Counted from the stretch's first letter, positions 49,984 through 59,478 are shown. The stretch: DNA of 64,000 bases from Streptomyces sp. YS415 (GCF_023544665.1 NZ_JAMJFL010000007.1:1-64000); one strand, 5' to 3'. The notes: generated from the letters alone by a model not told the origin. A program made the numbers and translations.

Positions 49984-50784
49984 TCAGGCGCGCTTGTAGT
50001 GGGGCGGTCGCTTCTCCGCGAAGGCGCGGGCGCCCTCCTTGGCGTCGGCGGTGTCGAAGACGGGCCAGCCGCGCTTGAGTTCGGCGGCGAGGCCCTCGGT
50101 CTCGGTCAGCTCGGCGGCCTCGTACACCGACGCCTTGACGGCCTCGACGGCGAGCGGGCCGCAGGCGTTGATCTGTTCGGCGATCTCCAGGGCCTTGTCG
50201 AGGGCCGTGCCGTCGGGGACGACGTGGCCGATCAGGCCGATGCCGGCGGCCTCCTGGGCGCTGTAGGGGCGGCCGGTGAGCAGCATCTCCAGGGCGTGGG
50301 TTCGCGGGATCTGGCGTGGCAGCCGGACCGTCGAGCCGCCGATCGGGAACAGGCCCCGCCGGACCTCGAAGAGGCCGAAGGTCGCGGATGCGCCGGCGAC
50401 GCGGATGTCGGTGCCCTGGAGGATCTCGGTGCCGCCGGCCACGCAGTACCCCTCGACCGCGGCGATCACCGGTTTGCGGGGGCGATGGTGGCGCAGCATG
50501 GCCTTCCAGTGCAGGTCGGGGTCGGCGGTGAGCCGGTCCCGGTACTGATCGCCCGCCATCCTTCCGCCCGCCAGGGCCTTGAGGTCCATGCCCGCGCAGA
50601 ACGCGCCGCCCGCGCCGGTCAGCACGATCGAGCGGACGGTGTCGTCCTCGTCGGCCTCGATCCAGCCGTCGTGCAGACCGACGAGCATGGGCAGCGAGAG
50701 CGCGTTCCTGGCCTCGGGCCGGTTCAGTGTGAGCACGAGTGTGGCGCCCTCGCGCCGCACGGTGAGGTGTTCGGTTCCGCTCAT
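49984..50784 (-). CDS. Enoyl-CoA hydratase/isomerase family protein (crotonase)
   Basis: A 266-residue crotonase. ATLVLTLNRPEARNALSLPMLVGLHDGW, SIVLTGAGGAFCAGMDLKALAGG (oxyanion hole), PVIAAVEGYCVAGGTEILQGTDIRVAG (second oxyanion-hole Gly) and FGLFEVRRGLFPIGGSTVRLPR are complete. The usual second catalytic Glu in the FxxPEV.. segment is present as FEVRRGLFP. It hydrates or isomerises an enoyl-CoA in the catabolism of lipids. The ATG at 50784 is preferred over an in-frame ATG 25 codons upstream, which would extend into the operator region. First gene of the operon. Confidence 0.87.
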   Translation of the reverse strand: MSGTEHLTVRREGATLVLTLNRPEARNALSLPMLVGLHDGWIEADEDDTVRSIVLTGAGGAFCAGMDLKALAGGRMAGDQYRDRLTADPDLHWKAMLRHHRPRKPVIAAVEGYCVAGGTEILQGTDIRVAGASATFGLFEVRRGLFPIGGSTVRLPRQIPRTHALEMLLTGRPYSAQEAAGIGLIGHVVPDGTALDKALEIAEQINACGPLAVEAVKASVYEAAELTETEGLAAELKRGWPVFDTADAKEGARAFAEKRPPHYKRA

Positions 50785-50865
50785 CGCCCGTCTCCCCTCA
50801 TGGCCCGTCTCCCCTCGGGAGAACGAGAACAGGTTGCAGGAGTCGGAGGAGCACTTCAAGAGTTT

Positions 50866-50882
50866 TCTGACAGACAGTCAGA
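50866..50882. promoter_or_regulatory. 17-bp palindrome between divergent acyl-CoA genes
   Basis: TCTGACAGACAGTCAGA consists of 6-bp perfect arms with a 5-bp centre. It lies midway in the 182-bp gap between the enoyl-CoA hydratase (minus) and acyl-CoA synthetase (plus). It is a typical TetR-family operator position controlling both units. The regulator is not adjacent. Confidence 0.6.
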
Positions 50883-50966
50883 TTTGTTGTGCGCGCAGTC
50901 TTCACAGTCATGCCGCCCTTTGCTCTGATGACCGGCAACCGAGGGACAGCGAGGTCAGGAGGAGCG

Positions 50967-52568
50967 GTGGAGTACAACCTTGCCGACCTGTTCGAGTCGG
51001 TCGTGGACGTGGTGCCGGACCGCGAGGCGCTGGTGTACCTCGACCATCCGGGCACGGGCGCGGAGCGCCGGCTGACGTACGCCGGGCTGGACGCGGCGGC
51101 CAACCGGATCGGGCACCATCTGCTGGACAGCGGGATCCGCCCCGGCGAGCACCTCGGACTGCATCTCTACAACGGCGTCGAGTACCTCCAGACGGTGCTG
51201 GGCTGTCTGAAGGCCCGGATCGTGCCGGTCAACGTCAACTACCGCTACGTGGCCGAGGAGTTGGCCTACCTCTACCGGGACGCCGATCTGGCGGCGGTCG
51301 TCTTCGACGCCGAGTTCGAGGACCGTGTGGCGGCGGCCCGGCCGCGGGCCGAACGGCTCCGGCACCTGGTGCGGGTGGGGGACGGCACCACGGGCATCGC
51401 CTTCGCCGAGGCGGAGGCCGGAGGCTCGCCGGAGCGGGGGTTCCCGGCGCGGTCGGGCGACGACCGGTTCATCATCTACACCGGCGGCACCACCGGGATG
51501 CCCAAGGGCGTCATGTGGCGTCAGGAGGACCTGTTCTTCGCGGGGCTCGGCGGCGGGGCGCCGACCGGTGAGCCGGTGAAGACGCCCGAGGAACTCGCCG
51601 AGCGGGTCGCCGCGGGCGGGTCCGGGATCACCTTCTTCCCCGCTCCCCCGCTGATGCACGGCACCTCCACGCTCACCGCGTTCATCGGCTTCAACTTCGG
51701 TCAACGCGTCGTGCTGCACCGCCGGTTCGTGCCCGAGGAGGCGCTGCGCACGATCGAGAAGGAGAAGGTCACCAGCGTGTCGCTGGTCGGCGACGCCATG
51801 CTGCGGCCGCTCATCGACGCGCTCGGCGGGCCGCTGAAGGGCACCGACTGCTCGTCGCTGTTCAGCGTGTCGTCGTCCGGGGCGATCATGTCGGAGACCG
51901 TGCGCCGGCAGTTCCTGGACCTGGTGCCGAACGTGATGCTGCTGAACAACTTCGGCTCCTCGGAGTCCGGCTTCAACGGCACGGCCACAGACGACTCCGG
52001 TCCCGGGCGCGGCTTCCGCATCCGCGTCAACTCCCGTACCCGGGTGGTCGATCCGGCCACGCGCGAGCCGGTCGGGGTCGGCGAGGTGGGGCGGGTCGCG
52101 CAGTGCGGACACGTACCGCTCGGCTACTACAACGACCCCGCGAAGACCGCGGAGACCTTCTTCGAGAAGGACGGGCAGCGGTGGGTGCTGCTCGGGGACA
52201 TGGCGACCGTCGACGAGGACGGTGTGGTGACCGTCCTCGGCCGCGGTTCGCAGTGCATCAACACCGGCGGCGAGAAGGTGTACCCGGAGGAGGTGGAGCA
52301 GGCGCTCAAGTCCCATCCGGACGTGTACGACGCACTGGTCGCCGGGGTCCCGGACGCCAGGTGGGGCCACCATGTGGCGGCCGTCGTGCAGCTGCGCGCG
52401 GGCGCGGGCAGGCCCTCCCTGGAGGACATCCAGAGCCACTGCCGTTCCCACCTCGCCGGATACAAGATCCCCCGGCAACTGGTGGTCACGGACGCCATCC
52501 GCCGTTCGCCGAGCGGCAAGGCGGACTACCGGTGGGCACGGGAGGTGGCCGCGGCGGCGCAGGGGTAG
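50967..52568 (+). CDS. Long-chain acyl-CoA synthetase (AMP-forming, FadD-like)
   Basis: A 533-residue ANL-superfamily enzyme. YTGGTTGMPKG at 171-181 is the ATP phosphate loop (A3), LLNNFGSSESGFNG the adenine region (A5), WVLLGDMATVDEDGVVTVLGRGSQCINTGGEKVYPEEVE the hinge and A8/A9 motifs, and SPSGKADYRW contains the catalytic Lys (A10). The GTG at 50967 with AGGAGGAG upstream is preferred over the in-frame ATG 26 codons before it, which overlaps the operator. It activates a fatty or steroid side-chain acid as CoA thioester for the divergent thiolase/hydratase operon. The 3' end is tandemly duplicated. Confidence 0.9.
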   Translation: MEYNLADLFESVVDVVPDREALVYLDHPGTGAERRLTYAGLDAAANRIGHHLLDSGIRPGEHLGLHLYNGVEYLQTVLGCLKARIVPVNVNYRYVAEELAYLYRDADLAAVVFDAEFEDRVAAARPRAERLRHLVRVGDGTTGIAFAEAEAGGSPERGFPARSGDDRFIIYTGGTTGMPKGVMWRQEDLFFAGLGGGAPTGEPVKTPEELAERVAAGGSGITFFPAPPLMHGTSTLTAFIGFNFGQRVVLHRRFVPEEALRTIEKEKVTSVSLVGDAMLRPLIDALGGPLKGTDCSSLFSVSSSGAIMSETVRRQFLDLVPNVMLLNNFGSSESGFNGTATDDSGPGRGFRIRVNSRTRVVDPATREPVGVGEVGRVAQCGHVPLGYYNDPAKTAETFFEKDGQRWVLLGDMATVDEDGVVTVLGRGSQCINTGGEKVYPEEVEQALKSHPDVYDALVAGVPDARWGHHVAAVVQLRAGAGRPSLEDIQSHCRSHLAGYKIPRQLVVTDAIRRSPSGKADYRWAREVAAAAQG

Positions 52569-52626
52569 GACGGACCGGCCTCTCCGCCGCGGCGGCGCAG
52601 GGATGGGACGGACCTGCCGCTCCGGT
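52551..52626 (+). repeat. Tandem 38-bp duplication of the acyl-CoA synthetase 3' end
   Basis: The 38 bases 52551-52588, which include the last codons and the TAG stop, are followed by a diverged copy at 52589-52626 that shares the first 14 bases and later GGACGGAC exactly. In copy 2 the stop codon is changed (ATGG in place of GTAG). The copy is downstream of the gene and not translated. Confidence 0.6.
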
Positions 52627-52700
52627 TCCATGTGCCGCACATGCCGACCTGCCGGAAAGCTGGGATTCTGTTGAAAGGAACACAGACCATGTCCTGACGG

Positions 52701-55367
52701 ATGGTGGTGGTCGGCATGGCCGCGGTCGAACCGAGCGCGCCGGCGGTCACGCCGAGCGCGGGCGCCCATCCGCTGGGCGCCCCCCGGCTGCCCGGGCGGT
52801 TCGCCATCCCGGCCAGACCCGCCACCTTCCAGCACCGCGGGCGTCTGCGACGCCATCTCGACCTGGGCCGGACGACGCCGCTGACCATGGTCAACGGAGC
52901 GGCGGGGGCGGGCAAGACCCTGCTGGTCGCCGACTGGGCCGCGAGCCTGGACGAACCGGTCGTCTGGCTCACCGCCGACGCGGGGCAGACCCCCGGGCTG
53001 TTCTGGGCGTGTGTGCTGGAGGCCCTGCACCACCAGGGGCTGGTCGACCCCGCCGAGGTGGGCTTCCCTGCCGACGCGCACCGCGTGGACCGCAAGCTGC
53101 TGGCCCGGCTCGGCTTCGGCCTCGCGGCCCGGCGGCGACCCGTGGTCGTCGTGCTCGACGAATACGACCGGGTGACCGGCCCCGTCGTCAGCGAGCAGGT
53201 GGAGTTCGTCCTCCAGAACGCCGGGCCGGGCCTGCGCCTGGTGCTCGTCACTCGCACCGAGCCCCTGCTGCCCCTGCACCGGCACCGCGCGGCCGGGACC
53301 CTCACGGAGATCCGCAACGCCGAACTGGCCTTCACACCCGAGGAGGCGGTCGGCCTGCTCTCCCTGCACGGTCTCGAGCTGTCCGTGGACGCCGCCGGGG
53401 CGCTGGTGGAGCGGACCGGGGGCTGGGCGGCGGGCCTGCGGCTGTGTGCCCTGGCCGCGCAGGAGGCCGACGACGCCGAGGTCTACCTCAAGGAGTTCGA
53501 GGCCGGCCAGAGCACGGTCGCCGACTATCTGCTCGACGAGGTCCTCAAGCGGCAGCCTGCCGAGACCCAGGATCTGCTGCTGCGCGTCAGCGTCCTGGAA
53601 CGGTTCTCCCCCGCCCTGGCGAACGCCCTCACGGGCCGCCCCGACGCCGAAACCGTCCTGGACGGGCTGCGCCGCCAGAACGCCTTCGTCGAAGCGCTCG
53701 GGCACTCCTGGTACCGGCTGCACCCCCTGTTCGGCGAGATCCTGCGGGCCCACCTGGAGGTGACCCGGCCCGGTCTGCGCCCCCGCCTGCACCGCCGGGC
53801 GGCACAGTGGCTGCAGCACGCCGGATACCTTCCGGAGGCGCTGTGCCACGGTGCCGCCGCGGGCGACTGGGAGTTCACCGCCGGCGCCTTGGTCGACGAC
53901 CTGGCCATCGGGCAGCTCTTCACGGGCCTGCGCGCCGATGGCCTGGCCGGGCTGTTCTCCCGTATGACCCCCGAGACAACGACCCCTGCCGCCGAACTCG
54001 TCCGGGCGGCCCTCGCCCTCACCCGCCACGACGTCGACCGCGCCCTGGTCCATCTGCACCACGCCGAGCGGACCCTGGCCGACGAGGCGTCCGACCCCGC
54101 CGCCGCCCAGCTCGGCTGCGCGCTCCTGGAAGCCCACGCGGCCCGGCTGACCGGCGCCCCGGCCCGGGCGGAGAAGGCGGCCCGGTCGGCCCGGACCCTC
54201 CACCCGCAGGTGCCCGCCCGGCTCCTCGAACAGCATCCCGAGCTCGACGCCCTGCTGCTGACCCACCTGGGCGCGACCCTGCTGTGGGCCGGACGGTTCC
54301 AGGAGGCGCGGGAGGCCCTGAACGCCGTCGTCGCGGGTCCCGCCGGCACCGCGACGGCACTGCCCCGGCAGGAGAGCCTGAGCCACCTCGCGCTCATCGA
54401 CTACCTGGACGGCTGGCTCGACCGGGCCGAGAGCAAGGCGCTCGCCGCGCTCACCGAGACCGAACGGTACGGGCTGCCTCTCTCGGCAGGCTCGGCGGTG
54501 GGACACCTCGTCCGGGCCGCGGTGGCCGTCGAGCGCGATGAACTCGAGTCGGCGCAGCGCCTGCTCGACGAGACGGCCGCGCCCGCGCGGACGGGGCCGG
54601 ACGACCCGGTGACTGCCGCGACCCGTGCCCTGGTCACGGCCCGGCTGCGCCTCGCGCAAGGGGATCCGCCCGCCGCCGTCGCCGCGGCCCGGCCCACCGT
54701 CCGCGCCGAAGCGGTCTCCCCCTGGGAGCAGGGCCATGCCGCCGCCCTCGCCTGCGCCGCGCAGCTGGCCGAGGGACACCCCGAGGCGGCCGTCCACGTG
54801 CTGCTCGATGCGCCGGACGGGCCGGCCGCCTGCACGGTGGATGCCGCACGGGCCCTGCTCGCGGCGGGACACCCCGGCCCGGCGATCGACCTGCTCGACG
54901 CCCTGCCCCCCGACGAGGGGGCCGGTCCCGCCGTCACCGTGCCGGCGCTGCTGCTGCGCGCCCGGGCCTGCGACCTGGCAGGGGACCCGGAGACCGCGCG
55001 GCGCCTGGTCACCCGGGCGCTGCTGGACGCCCGCGGTGAGCGGCTGCGCAGGCCGTTCCTGGACGCCGGGCCCTGGGTCCTGCGGATGCTCGGCGCCGGC
55101 GGGCCGGAGGCACTGGCCGAGGGCTGGCTGCTGCGGGGCCGGAACGTGGCCGAGGCGAGCGGCCCGCTCGTCGTGGAGGAACTCAGCGCCCGCGAGCACG
55201 ACGTCCTGGTGCGGCTCGCGCAGATGATGTCCACCGAGGAGATCGCCGCGGACCTCTTCGTCTCCGTGAACACGGTCAAGACCCATCTGAAGGGCGTCTT
55301 CCGCAAGCTGGCCGTGAACCGGCGCACCGACGCGGTACGGCGGGCCCGGCAGCTGGGGCTGATGTGA
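52701..55367 (+). CDS. LAL-type LuxR transcriptional activator (MalT-like)
   Basis: An 888-residue large ATP-binding LuxR regulator. Walker A GAAGAGKT lies at 66-73, Walker B in VVVVLDEYDRVTG near 145-155, with the sensor-like RLVLVTRTEPLLPLHRHRAAG after it. A long helical repeat region fills about 380-800. The C-terminal HTH has LSAREHDVLVRLAQMMSTEEIAADLFVSVNTVKTHLKGVFRKLAVNRRTDAVRRARQLGL, complete LuxR. ATP hydrolysis and an unknown inducer control DNA binding. It lies upstream of a 14-TM exporter gene, 133 bp apart, and may regulate it. The start could also be the ATG at 52716. Confidence 0.87.
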   Translation: MVVVGMAAVEPSAPAVTPSAGAHPLGAPRLPGRFAIPARPATFQHRGRLRRHLDLGRTTPLTMVNGAAGAGKTLLVADWAASLDEPVVWLTADAGQTPGLFWACVLEALHHQGLVDPAEVGFPADAHRVDRKLLARLGFGLAARRRPVVVVLDEYDRVTGPVVSEQVEFVLQNAGPGLRLVLVTRTEPLLPLHRHRAAGTLTEIRNAELAFTPEEAVGLLSLHGLELSVDAAGALVERTGGWAAGLRLCALAAQEADDAEVYLKEFEAGQSTVADYLLDEVLKRQPAETQDLLLRVSVLERFSPALANALTGRPDAETVLDGLRRQNAFVEALGHSWYRLHPLFGEILRAHLEVTRPGLRPRLHRRAAQWLQHAGYLPEALCHGAAAGDWEFTAGALVDDLAIGQLFTGLRADGLAGLFSRMTPETTTPAAELVRAALALTRHDVDRALVHLHHAERTLADEASDPAAAQLGCALLEAHAARLTGAPARAEKAARSARTLHPQVPARLLEQHPELDALLLTHLGATLLWAGRFQEAREALNAVVAGPAGTATALPRQESLSHLALIDYLDGWLDRAESKALAALTETERYGLPLSAGSAVGHLVRAAVAVERDELESAQRLLDETAAPARTGPDDPVTAATRALVTARLRLAQGDPPAAVAAARPTVRAEAVSPWEQGHAAALACAAQLAEGHPEAAVHVLLDAPDGPAACTVDAARALLAAGHPGPAIDLLDALPPDEGAGPAVTVPALLLRARACDLAGDPETARRLVTRALLDARGERLRRPFLDAGPWVLRMLGAGGPEALAEGWLLRGRNVAEASGPLVVEELSAREHDVLVRLAQMMSTEEIAADLFVSVNTVKTHLKGVFRKLAVNRRTDAVRRARQLGLM

Positions 55368-55500
55368 CCGTTGCCTCCCCCGTGGCGGGTGAGGCGCGGC
55401 GCGGACGTGTCCGGTGACATGGAGGAGGCGGCCGCGCAGCCGAGGCCGCTGCCCGGCCGCCCCCACCGGCGTCCCGGGCCGAGTTCTGCGAGGTGGCTCC

Positions 55501-57099
55501 GTGGCGCATTGGCGGCCTCTGATGGTGCTCGGCACGGCCCAGTTCCTGATGGTCCTGGACACCTCCGTCATGAACGTCTCGATCAGTCAGCTGGTCGAGG
55601 ACTTCGACACCGAGGTCACGGCCATCCAGGGCGTCATCACGCTGTACGCGCTGATGATGGCCGCGTTCATGGCCGTGGGCGCCAAACTCGGCGACATCCT
55701 GGGACGCCGCAAACTGTTCCTGCTGGGGCTGACGGTCTACGGCGTCGGATCGGGCCTCACCGCGGTGGCACCGACCCTGGGCGTACTGGCGCTCGGCTGG
55801 TCGGTCATCGAAGGGCTCGGCGCGGCCATGGTGCTGCCGGCCATGGCCGCGCTGGTCGCGGAGACCTACCGGGACCGGGAGCGCGCCGTCGCCTACGGCG
55901 TCATCGGCGGGCTCGCCGGTGCGGGCATCGCGGTGGGCCCGCTGCTGGGCGGCTGGGTGACGACGTATCTCTCCTGGCGGCTGGTCTTCGCCGGTGAGGT
56001 CGTGCTCGTCGTGGCCATGCTGCTGTGCCGCGGGATGATCAAGGAGGCTCCCCGGACGGGTCCCCGGCCCAGGATGGACGCCGTGGGCGCGGCACTGTCC
56101 GCGAGCGGCCTCGCGCTCGGCGTCCTGGCCGTGCTGCAGAGCGGTACCTGGGGCTGGGTCGAGCCCAGGAACCCGCCGTTCACGGTGTTCGGCTTCGCTC
56201 CGACGATGTTCGTCATCGGGGCCTCGGCCCTCGTCCTGGCCGCCTTCGTCCGCTGGGAGCACCGGCGCGCCGCACAGCGCCGGGATCCGCTGGTGCACCT
56301 GGCTTTGCTGGAGCGGCCCGCCCTGCGGGCCGGGTTGCTGACCATGCTCAGCCAGAACCTCATCCTGCTCGGACTGTTCTTCGCCATCCCGCTCTATCTC
56401 CAGGTGGTCCAGGGCTTCGACGCCTTCGAGACCGGGCTGCGGCTGCTGCCGGTCTCGGTCACCATGCTCGTCGCCTCCCTGGGCGCCTCCCGGTTCGCGC
56501 GCCAGGTCGCGCCGCGCACGCTCGTCCGGGTGGCACTGCTGACCCTGGCGGCGGCCATCGTCTGGCTGCTGGCCACCATCGATCCGAAGATCGACGACGC
56601 CCAGTTCGCCGCAGCCATGGCCCTGTTGGGCCTCGGCATGGGTCTGCTGGTCTCGCAGCTCGGCAACGTCGTCCAGTCCGGTGCCACCGAGGAGGAGCGC
56701 AGCGAGGTCGGCGGGCTGCAGTACACCGCCCAGAACCTGGGGTCGGCGCTGGGGACCGCTCTGATCGGGTCGCTGCTGATCGGTGCGCTGGCGCACGCCT
56801 TCACCGGCCACGTCGAGGACGACCAGCGGTTGTCGGAGCAGGCACGGCAGCAGACGAGCGTCGCCCTGGAGGCCGGGGTCTCCTTCGTCCCCACCGATCA
56901 GGTGCGCACCGCGGCCGAGCGGGCAGGGCTGCCGCCCGCCGAAGTGGACGCCGTCGTCGACTCCTACGCCTCGGCGCAGCTGAAGGGCCTGAAGGCGGCC
57001 ATCCTCGCGGCCGGCGGGATCACCCTGGCCAGCTTCCTCATCACCCCCGCGCTGCCGGGGCGCACCGCTTCCGCACGGCAGCCGGAGACAGTTCGATGA
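55501..57099 (+). CDS. MFS drug/multidrug exporter (EmrB/QacA type, 14 TM)
   Basis: A 532-residue MFS protein. LMVLDTSVMNVSISQLVEDF is motif D1 of the DHA2 (14-TM) family, GAKLGDILGRRKLF motif A, and YGVIGGLAGAGIAVGPLLGGWV motif C. The C-terminal half has LGLGMGLLVSQLGNVVQSG. A periplasmic extended loop lies near residues 425-465. It exports a hydrophobic compound by proton antiport. The GTG at 55501 has GAGGTGG ahead and gives the usual short N-terminus. It overlaps the next membrane-protein gene by 4 nt. Confidence 0.88.
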   Translation: MAHWRPLMVLGTAQFLMVLDTSVMNVSISQLVEDFDTEVTAIQGVITLYALMMAAFMAVGAKLGDILGRRKLFLLGLTVYGVGSGLTAVAPTLGVLALGWSVIEGLGAAMVLPAMAALVAETYRDRERAVAYGVIGGLAGAGIAVGPLLGGWVTTYLSWRLVFAGEVVLVVAMLLCRGMIKEAPRTGPRPRMDAVGAALSASGLALGVLAVLQSGTWGWVEPRNPPFTVFGFAPTMFVIGASALVLAAFVRWEHRRAAQRRDPLVHLALLERPALRAGLLTMLSQNLILLGLFFAIPLYLQVVQGFDAFETGLRLLPVSVTMLVASLGASRFARQVAPRTLVRVALLTLAAAIVWLLATIDPKIDDAQFAAAMALLGLGMGLLVSQLGNVVQSGATEEERSEVGGLQYTAQNLGSALGTALIGSLLIGALAHAFTGHVEDDQRLSEQARQQTSVALEAGVSFVPTDQVRTAAERAGLPPAEVDAVVDSYASAQLKGLKAAILAAGGITLASFLITPALPGRTASARQPETVR

Positions 57100-57599
57100 G
57101 GCGGCCGGGGCAGGCCGGGGCGGAGCAGCGGGCCCGCGCCGATTTCACCGGAGGCGTCTACGGATCACTGCTCGCCGCCTCCGTCATCCTCGGCGCCGGT
57201 TCCCTCGGCGACTTCCCCCGGGCGGAGCTGATCGCGCTGCTGTTGCTGACGGGAACGGTGTTCTGGCTCGCGCACGTGCACGCCAAGCTGTTCGGGGAAC
57301 GGTTGGCGGACCGGGCCCTGAACCGCCGGGAAGTGCTGGGCGTGTGCCGCGAGGAATGGCCCATCCTGCGGGCCGTCCTGCCTCCCGTCCTCGCCATCGC
57401 CCTCTCCCCGCTGCTCCGTCTGGACATGCGGGGCACCATCTGGCTGGCCCTCTGCGTCGCCGTGGTGGGGCAGGTGGGCTGGTCGGTGCGAGGGGCCCGG
57501 CAGGCCGGAGCCTCCACCCGGCTGGTGATCGTCACCGCGTCGATCAATCTGCTGCTCGGTCTGCTGATCATCGCCGTCAAGCTCTTCGTGAAGCACTGA
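57096..57599 (+). CDS. Small integral membrane protein, unknown family
   Basis: A 167-residue protein with about four TM segments: GSLLAASVILGAGS, LIALLLLTGTVFWLAHVHAKLF, a hairpin around AVLPPVLAIALSPLLRL and VIVTASINLLLGLLIIAVKLFV. It contains the soluble linker GERLADRALNRREVLGVCREEWPILR. The ATG overlaps the exporter's stop codon (ATGA), so the two are translationally coupled and probably work together. No signature motif identifies its activity. Confidence 0.75.
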   Translation: MRRPGQAGAEQRARADFTGGVYGSLLAASVILGAGSLGDFPRAELIALLLLTGTVFWLAHVHAKLFGERLADRALNRREVLGVCREEWPILRAVLPPVLAIALSPLLRLDMRGTIWLALCVAVVGQVGWSVRGARQAGASTRLVIVTASINLLLGLLIIAVKLFVKH

Positions 57600-57714
57600 G
57601 GCGCCTTCGTCCGGTATCACCTGTGCCGGGTGAGGACGAGGGGCGCCGGGGACCTGAGTATCGAGGTGCGGGGTCCCAGTACGCCCGCTCCACGCCTCCT
57701 GCGGGAGAACGGCC

Positions 57715-57912
57715 ATGCGCTATGAGATCCGCGTCGACGGGCAGATGTCGGACACGCTCGTCCAGTCCTTCCCGGAGCTGGACCATGTGGTGATGGCCGG
57801 GCAGACCATCCTGTTCGGCCCGGTGGTCGACGAGGCGCATCTCTACGGCCTGGTGGCCCGCTGCCAATCCCTGGGCCTGCGGATCGTGGAGATGCGCCGG
57901 CAGCCCGAGTGA
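57715..57912 (+). CDS. Conserved small protein of unknown function
   Basis: A 65-residue protein. YEIRVDGQMSDTLVQSFPELD..VMAGQTILFGPVVDEAHLYGLVARCQSLGLRIVEM is a compact alpha/beta unit of a kind seen in small actinobacterial proteins near stress genes. No signal peptide or TM is visible. Ribosome site CGGGAGAA precedes the ATG. It is followed by the convergent DUF2252 gene after 15 bp. Confidence 0.75.
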   Translation: MRYEIRVDGQMSDTLVQSFPELDHVVMAGQTILFGPVVDEAHLYGLVARCQSLGLRIVEMRRQPE

Positions 57913-57927
57913 GGCGGTCGGCGCGGC

Positions 57928-59322
57928 TCACAGAGCCCGGGCGGTGACCCGGCCGGAGTGGACGGCCGCGACCAGAGTCTCGAAGTCCCGCTCGTTCTGG
58001 TCCGCGTAGCTCTGGGCGAAATCGGTGAGGGCGCGTTCGAAGCGGTCGCTCTTACCGAGGTAGGCCGAGATGGCGACGGGGTCGCCGGAGCGGGCGTGCG
58101 CGCGGGCCAGGGAGGACCCGCACACCTCGGCGAAGAGATCGAGCAGCCGCGGCCCCATGGTGTCGGGATGTGCGATGCCCTTCCAGTCCCGCAGCTGCCG
58201 TACGTAGAAGTCCCGCCCTCGGCCGTCGAGGCCGACCACATGCGTCCAGCCCAGGAAGATGTCGCCGGCGGTCTGCATGAGCCGCTGCCCGCTGACCACC
58301 CGGCGGCCCTGGTTGCCGTAGTCGTCGCCGCCCGTGTGGGGCGCGAGGACCGACCGCTGGGCCTCCTTGGCCTGGAGCAGCAGGGGATCGTCGTCGTCCC
58401 TGCCGAGCAGGAGCATGATCCAGCAGCGGGTGCCGACACTGCCGACGCCGACCACCTTGCGGGCCATGTCGACCAGCCGGAAGTGGTTCATCAGGTGGCG
58501 TCGCTCGGCGGGCAGGCTGCTCGTGTACTGCTCCACCAGCGCCACCAGTTCCCTCTCCTGCCCGCCCGCGCCCGGGTCGGCGAGATCGGCGAGGGGAGTG
58601 ATCAGCGGGGGGTCCGGCGCGATCCGGCGTCCTTCGGGGGTGCTCCGGGTCAGCTGGTCGAAGGCTTGCATGTACGTGCGGCCGCGGGCCTTCGCCGTGG
58701 CGTGCGCGATGCGCCGCCTGGCCTTCTTGTCCATGGCCGAGGCCAGCAGTTCCCTCATCCGGTCGGCGTCGTCCTGGGCGTACCAGATGTCCAGGGTGCG
58801 CATCCCGGCGAACTCCCGCATCCGCAGCCGGTAGGCCCGTACGCAGGCCTGTACCGCGCTGTCCTGCTCCGCGGCCGTGAAGCCGTTGGCGCGCGCGGCG
58901 ATGACGAAGCTGGCGGCCAGTCGTTTGACGTCCCATTCGAAGGGCCCGGCCAGGGTCTCGTCGAAGTCGTTGATGTCGAAGACCAGATGGCGCTCCGGCG
59001 AGGCCAGCAGCCGGAAGTTCAGCAGATGGGCGTCTCCGCAGAGCTGCACGGTGAGCCCGGTGTTCGCAGCGGCGCCGAGGTCCCGCGCCATGATGGCCGC
59101 CGCGCCGCGGTAGAAGCGGAACGGCGACTCGGTCATGCGGCCGTAGCGGATCGGCACCAGCTCCGTCAGCCGGGTGGCCGACTGGGCCTCGATCACGTCG
59201 ACCGGATCGGGGCGCCACATGTTCGGTTCGAACCGGGCCTGGGCCGTGCGCGGCACGCGGGAGCGCGCCTTCTTGCCGAGGGCCGCCCGTTCGCCGGCTG
59301 TCAAGAAGCTCCTCGAGGTCAT
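57928..59322 (-). CDS. DUF2252 domain-containing protein
   Basis: A 464-residue cytoplasmic protein. RMTESPFRFYRGAAAIMARDL, GLTVQLCGDAHLLNFRLLASPERHLVFDINDFDETLAGPFEWDVKRLAASFVIA and HVVGLDGRGRDFYVRQLRDWKG are hallmark DUF2252 stretches. The GDAHLLN and INDFDE motifs resemble the HGDxHxxN and DFD residues of aminoglycoside-phosphotransferase-like kinases, so kinase activity is plausible. The ATG at 59322 begins at MTSRSFL; a long in-frame extension upstream is not supported. Confidence 0.88.
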   Translation of the reverse strand: MTSRSFLTAGERAALGKKARSRVPRTAQARFEPNMWRPDPVDVIEAQSATRLTELVPIRYGRMTESPFRFYRGAAAIMARDLGAAANTGLTVQLCGDAHLLNFRLLASPERHLVFDINDFDETLAGPFEWDVKRLAASFVIAARANGFTAAEQDSAVQACVRAYRLRMREFAGMRTLDIWYAQDDADRMRELLASAMDKKARRRIAHATAKARGRTYMQAFDQLTRSTPEGRRIAPDPPLITPLADLADPGAGGQERELVALVEQYTSSLPAERRHLMNHFRLVDMARKVVGVGSVGTRCWIMLLLGRDDDDPLLLQAKEAQRSVLAPHTGGDDYGNQGRRVVSGQRLMQTAGDIFLGWTHVVGLDGRGRDFYVRQLRDWKGIAHPDTMGPRLLDLFAEVCGSSLARAHARSGDPVAISAYLGKSDRFERALTDFAQSYADQNERDFETLVAAVHSGRVTARAL

Positions 59323-59478
59323 GACCGCCTCCTGGTTCGCGCCGCGTGCCCGATCCACTGTTGCCGCCGCCGGGTGCGCCGGGATCACCCTTGACGGGTG
59401 ATCCGGTCCGAGGCCGGACGCGCGACGCTGGGCCCGTGCGAACTCCGCACATCCGTCCCGTCGGGGCGAGGAGGAGTC

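Noticed and set aside
50955..55571. A 1538-codon antisense open frame across the acyl-CoA synthetase and LAL regulator
   Set aside because: It spans two unrelated well-defined sense genes and their intergenic gap; the product has no recognisable motif.
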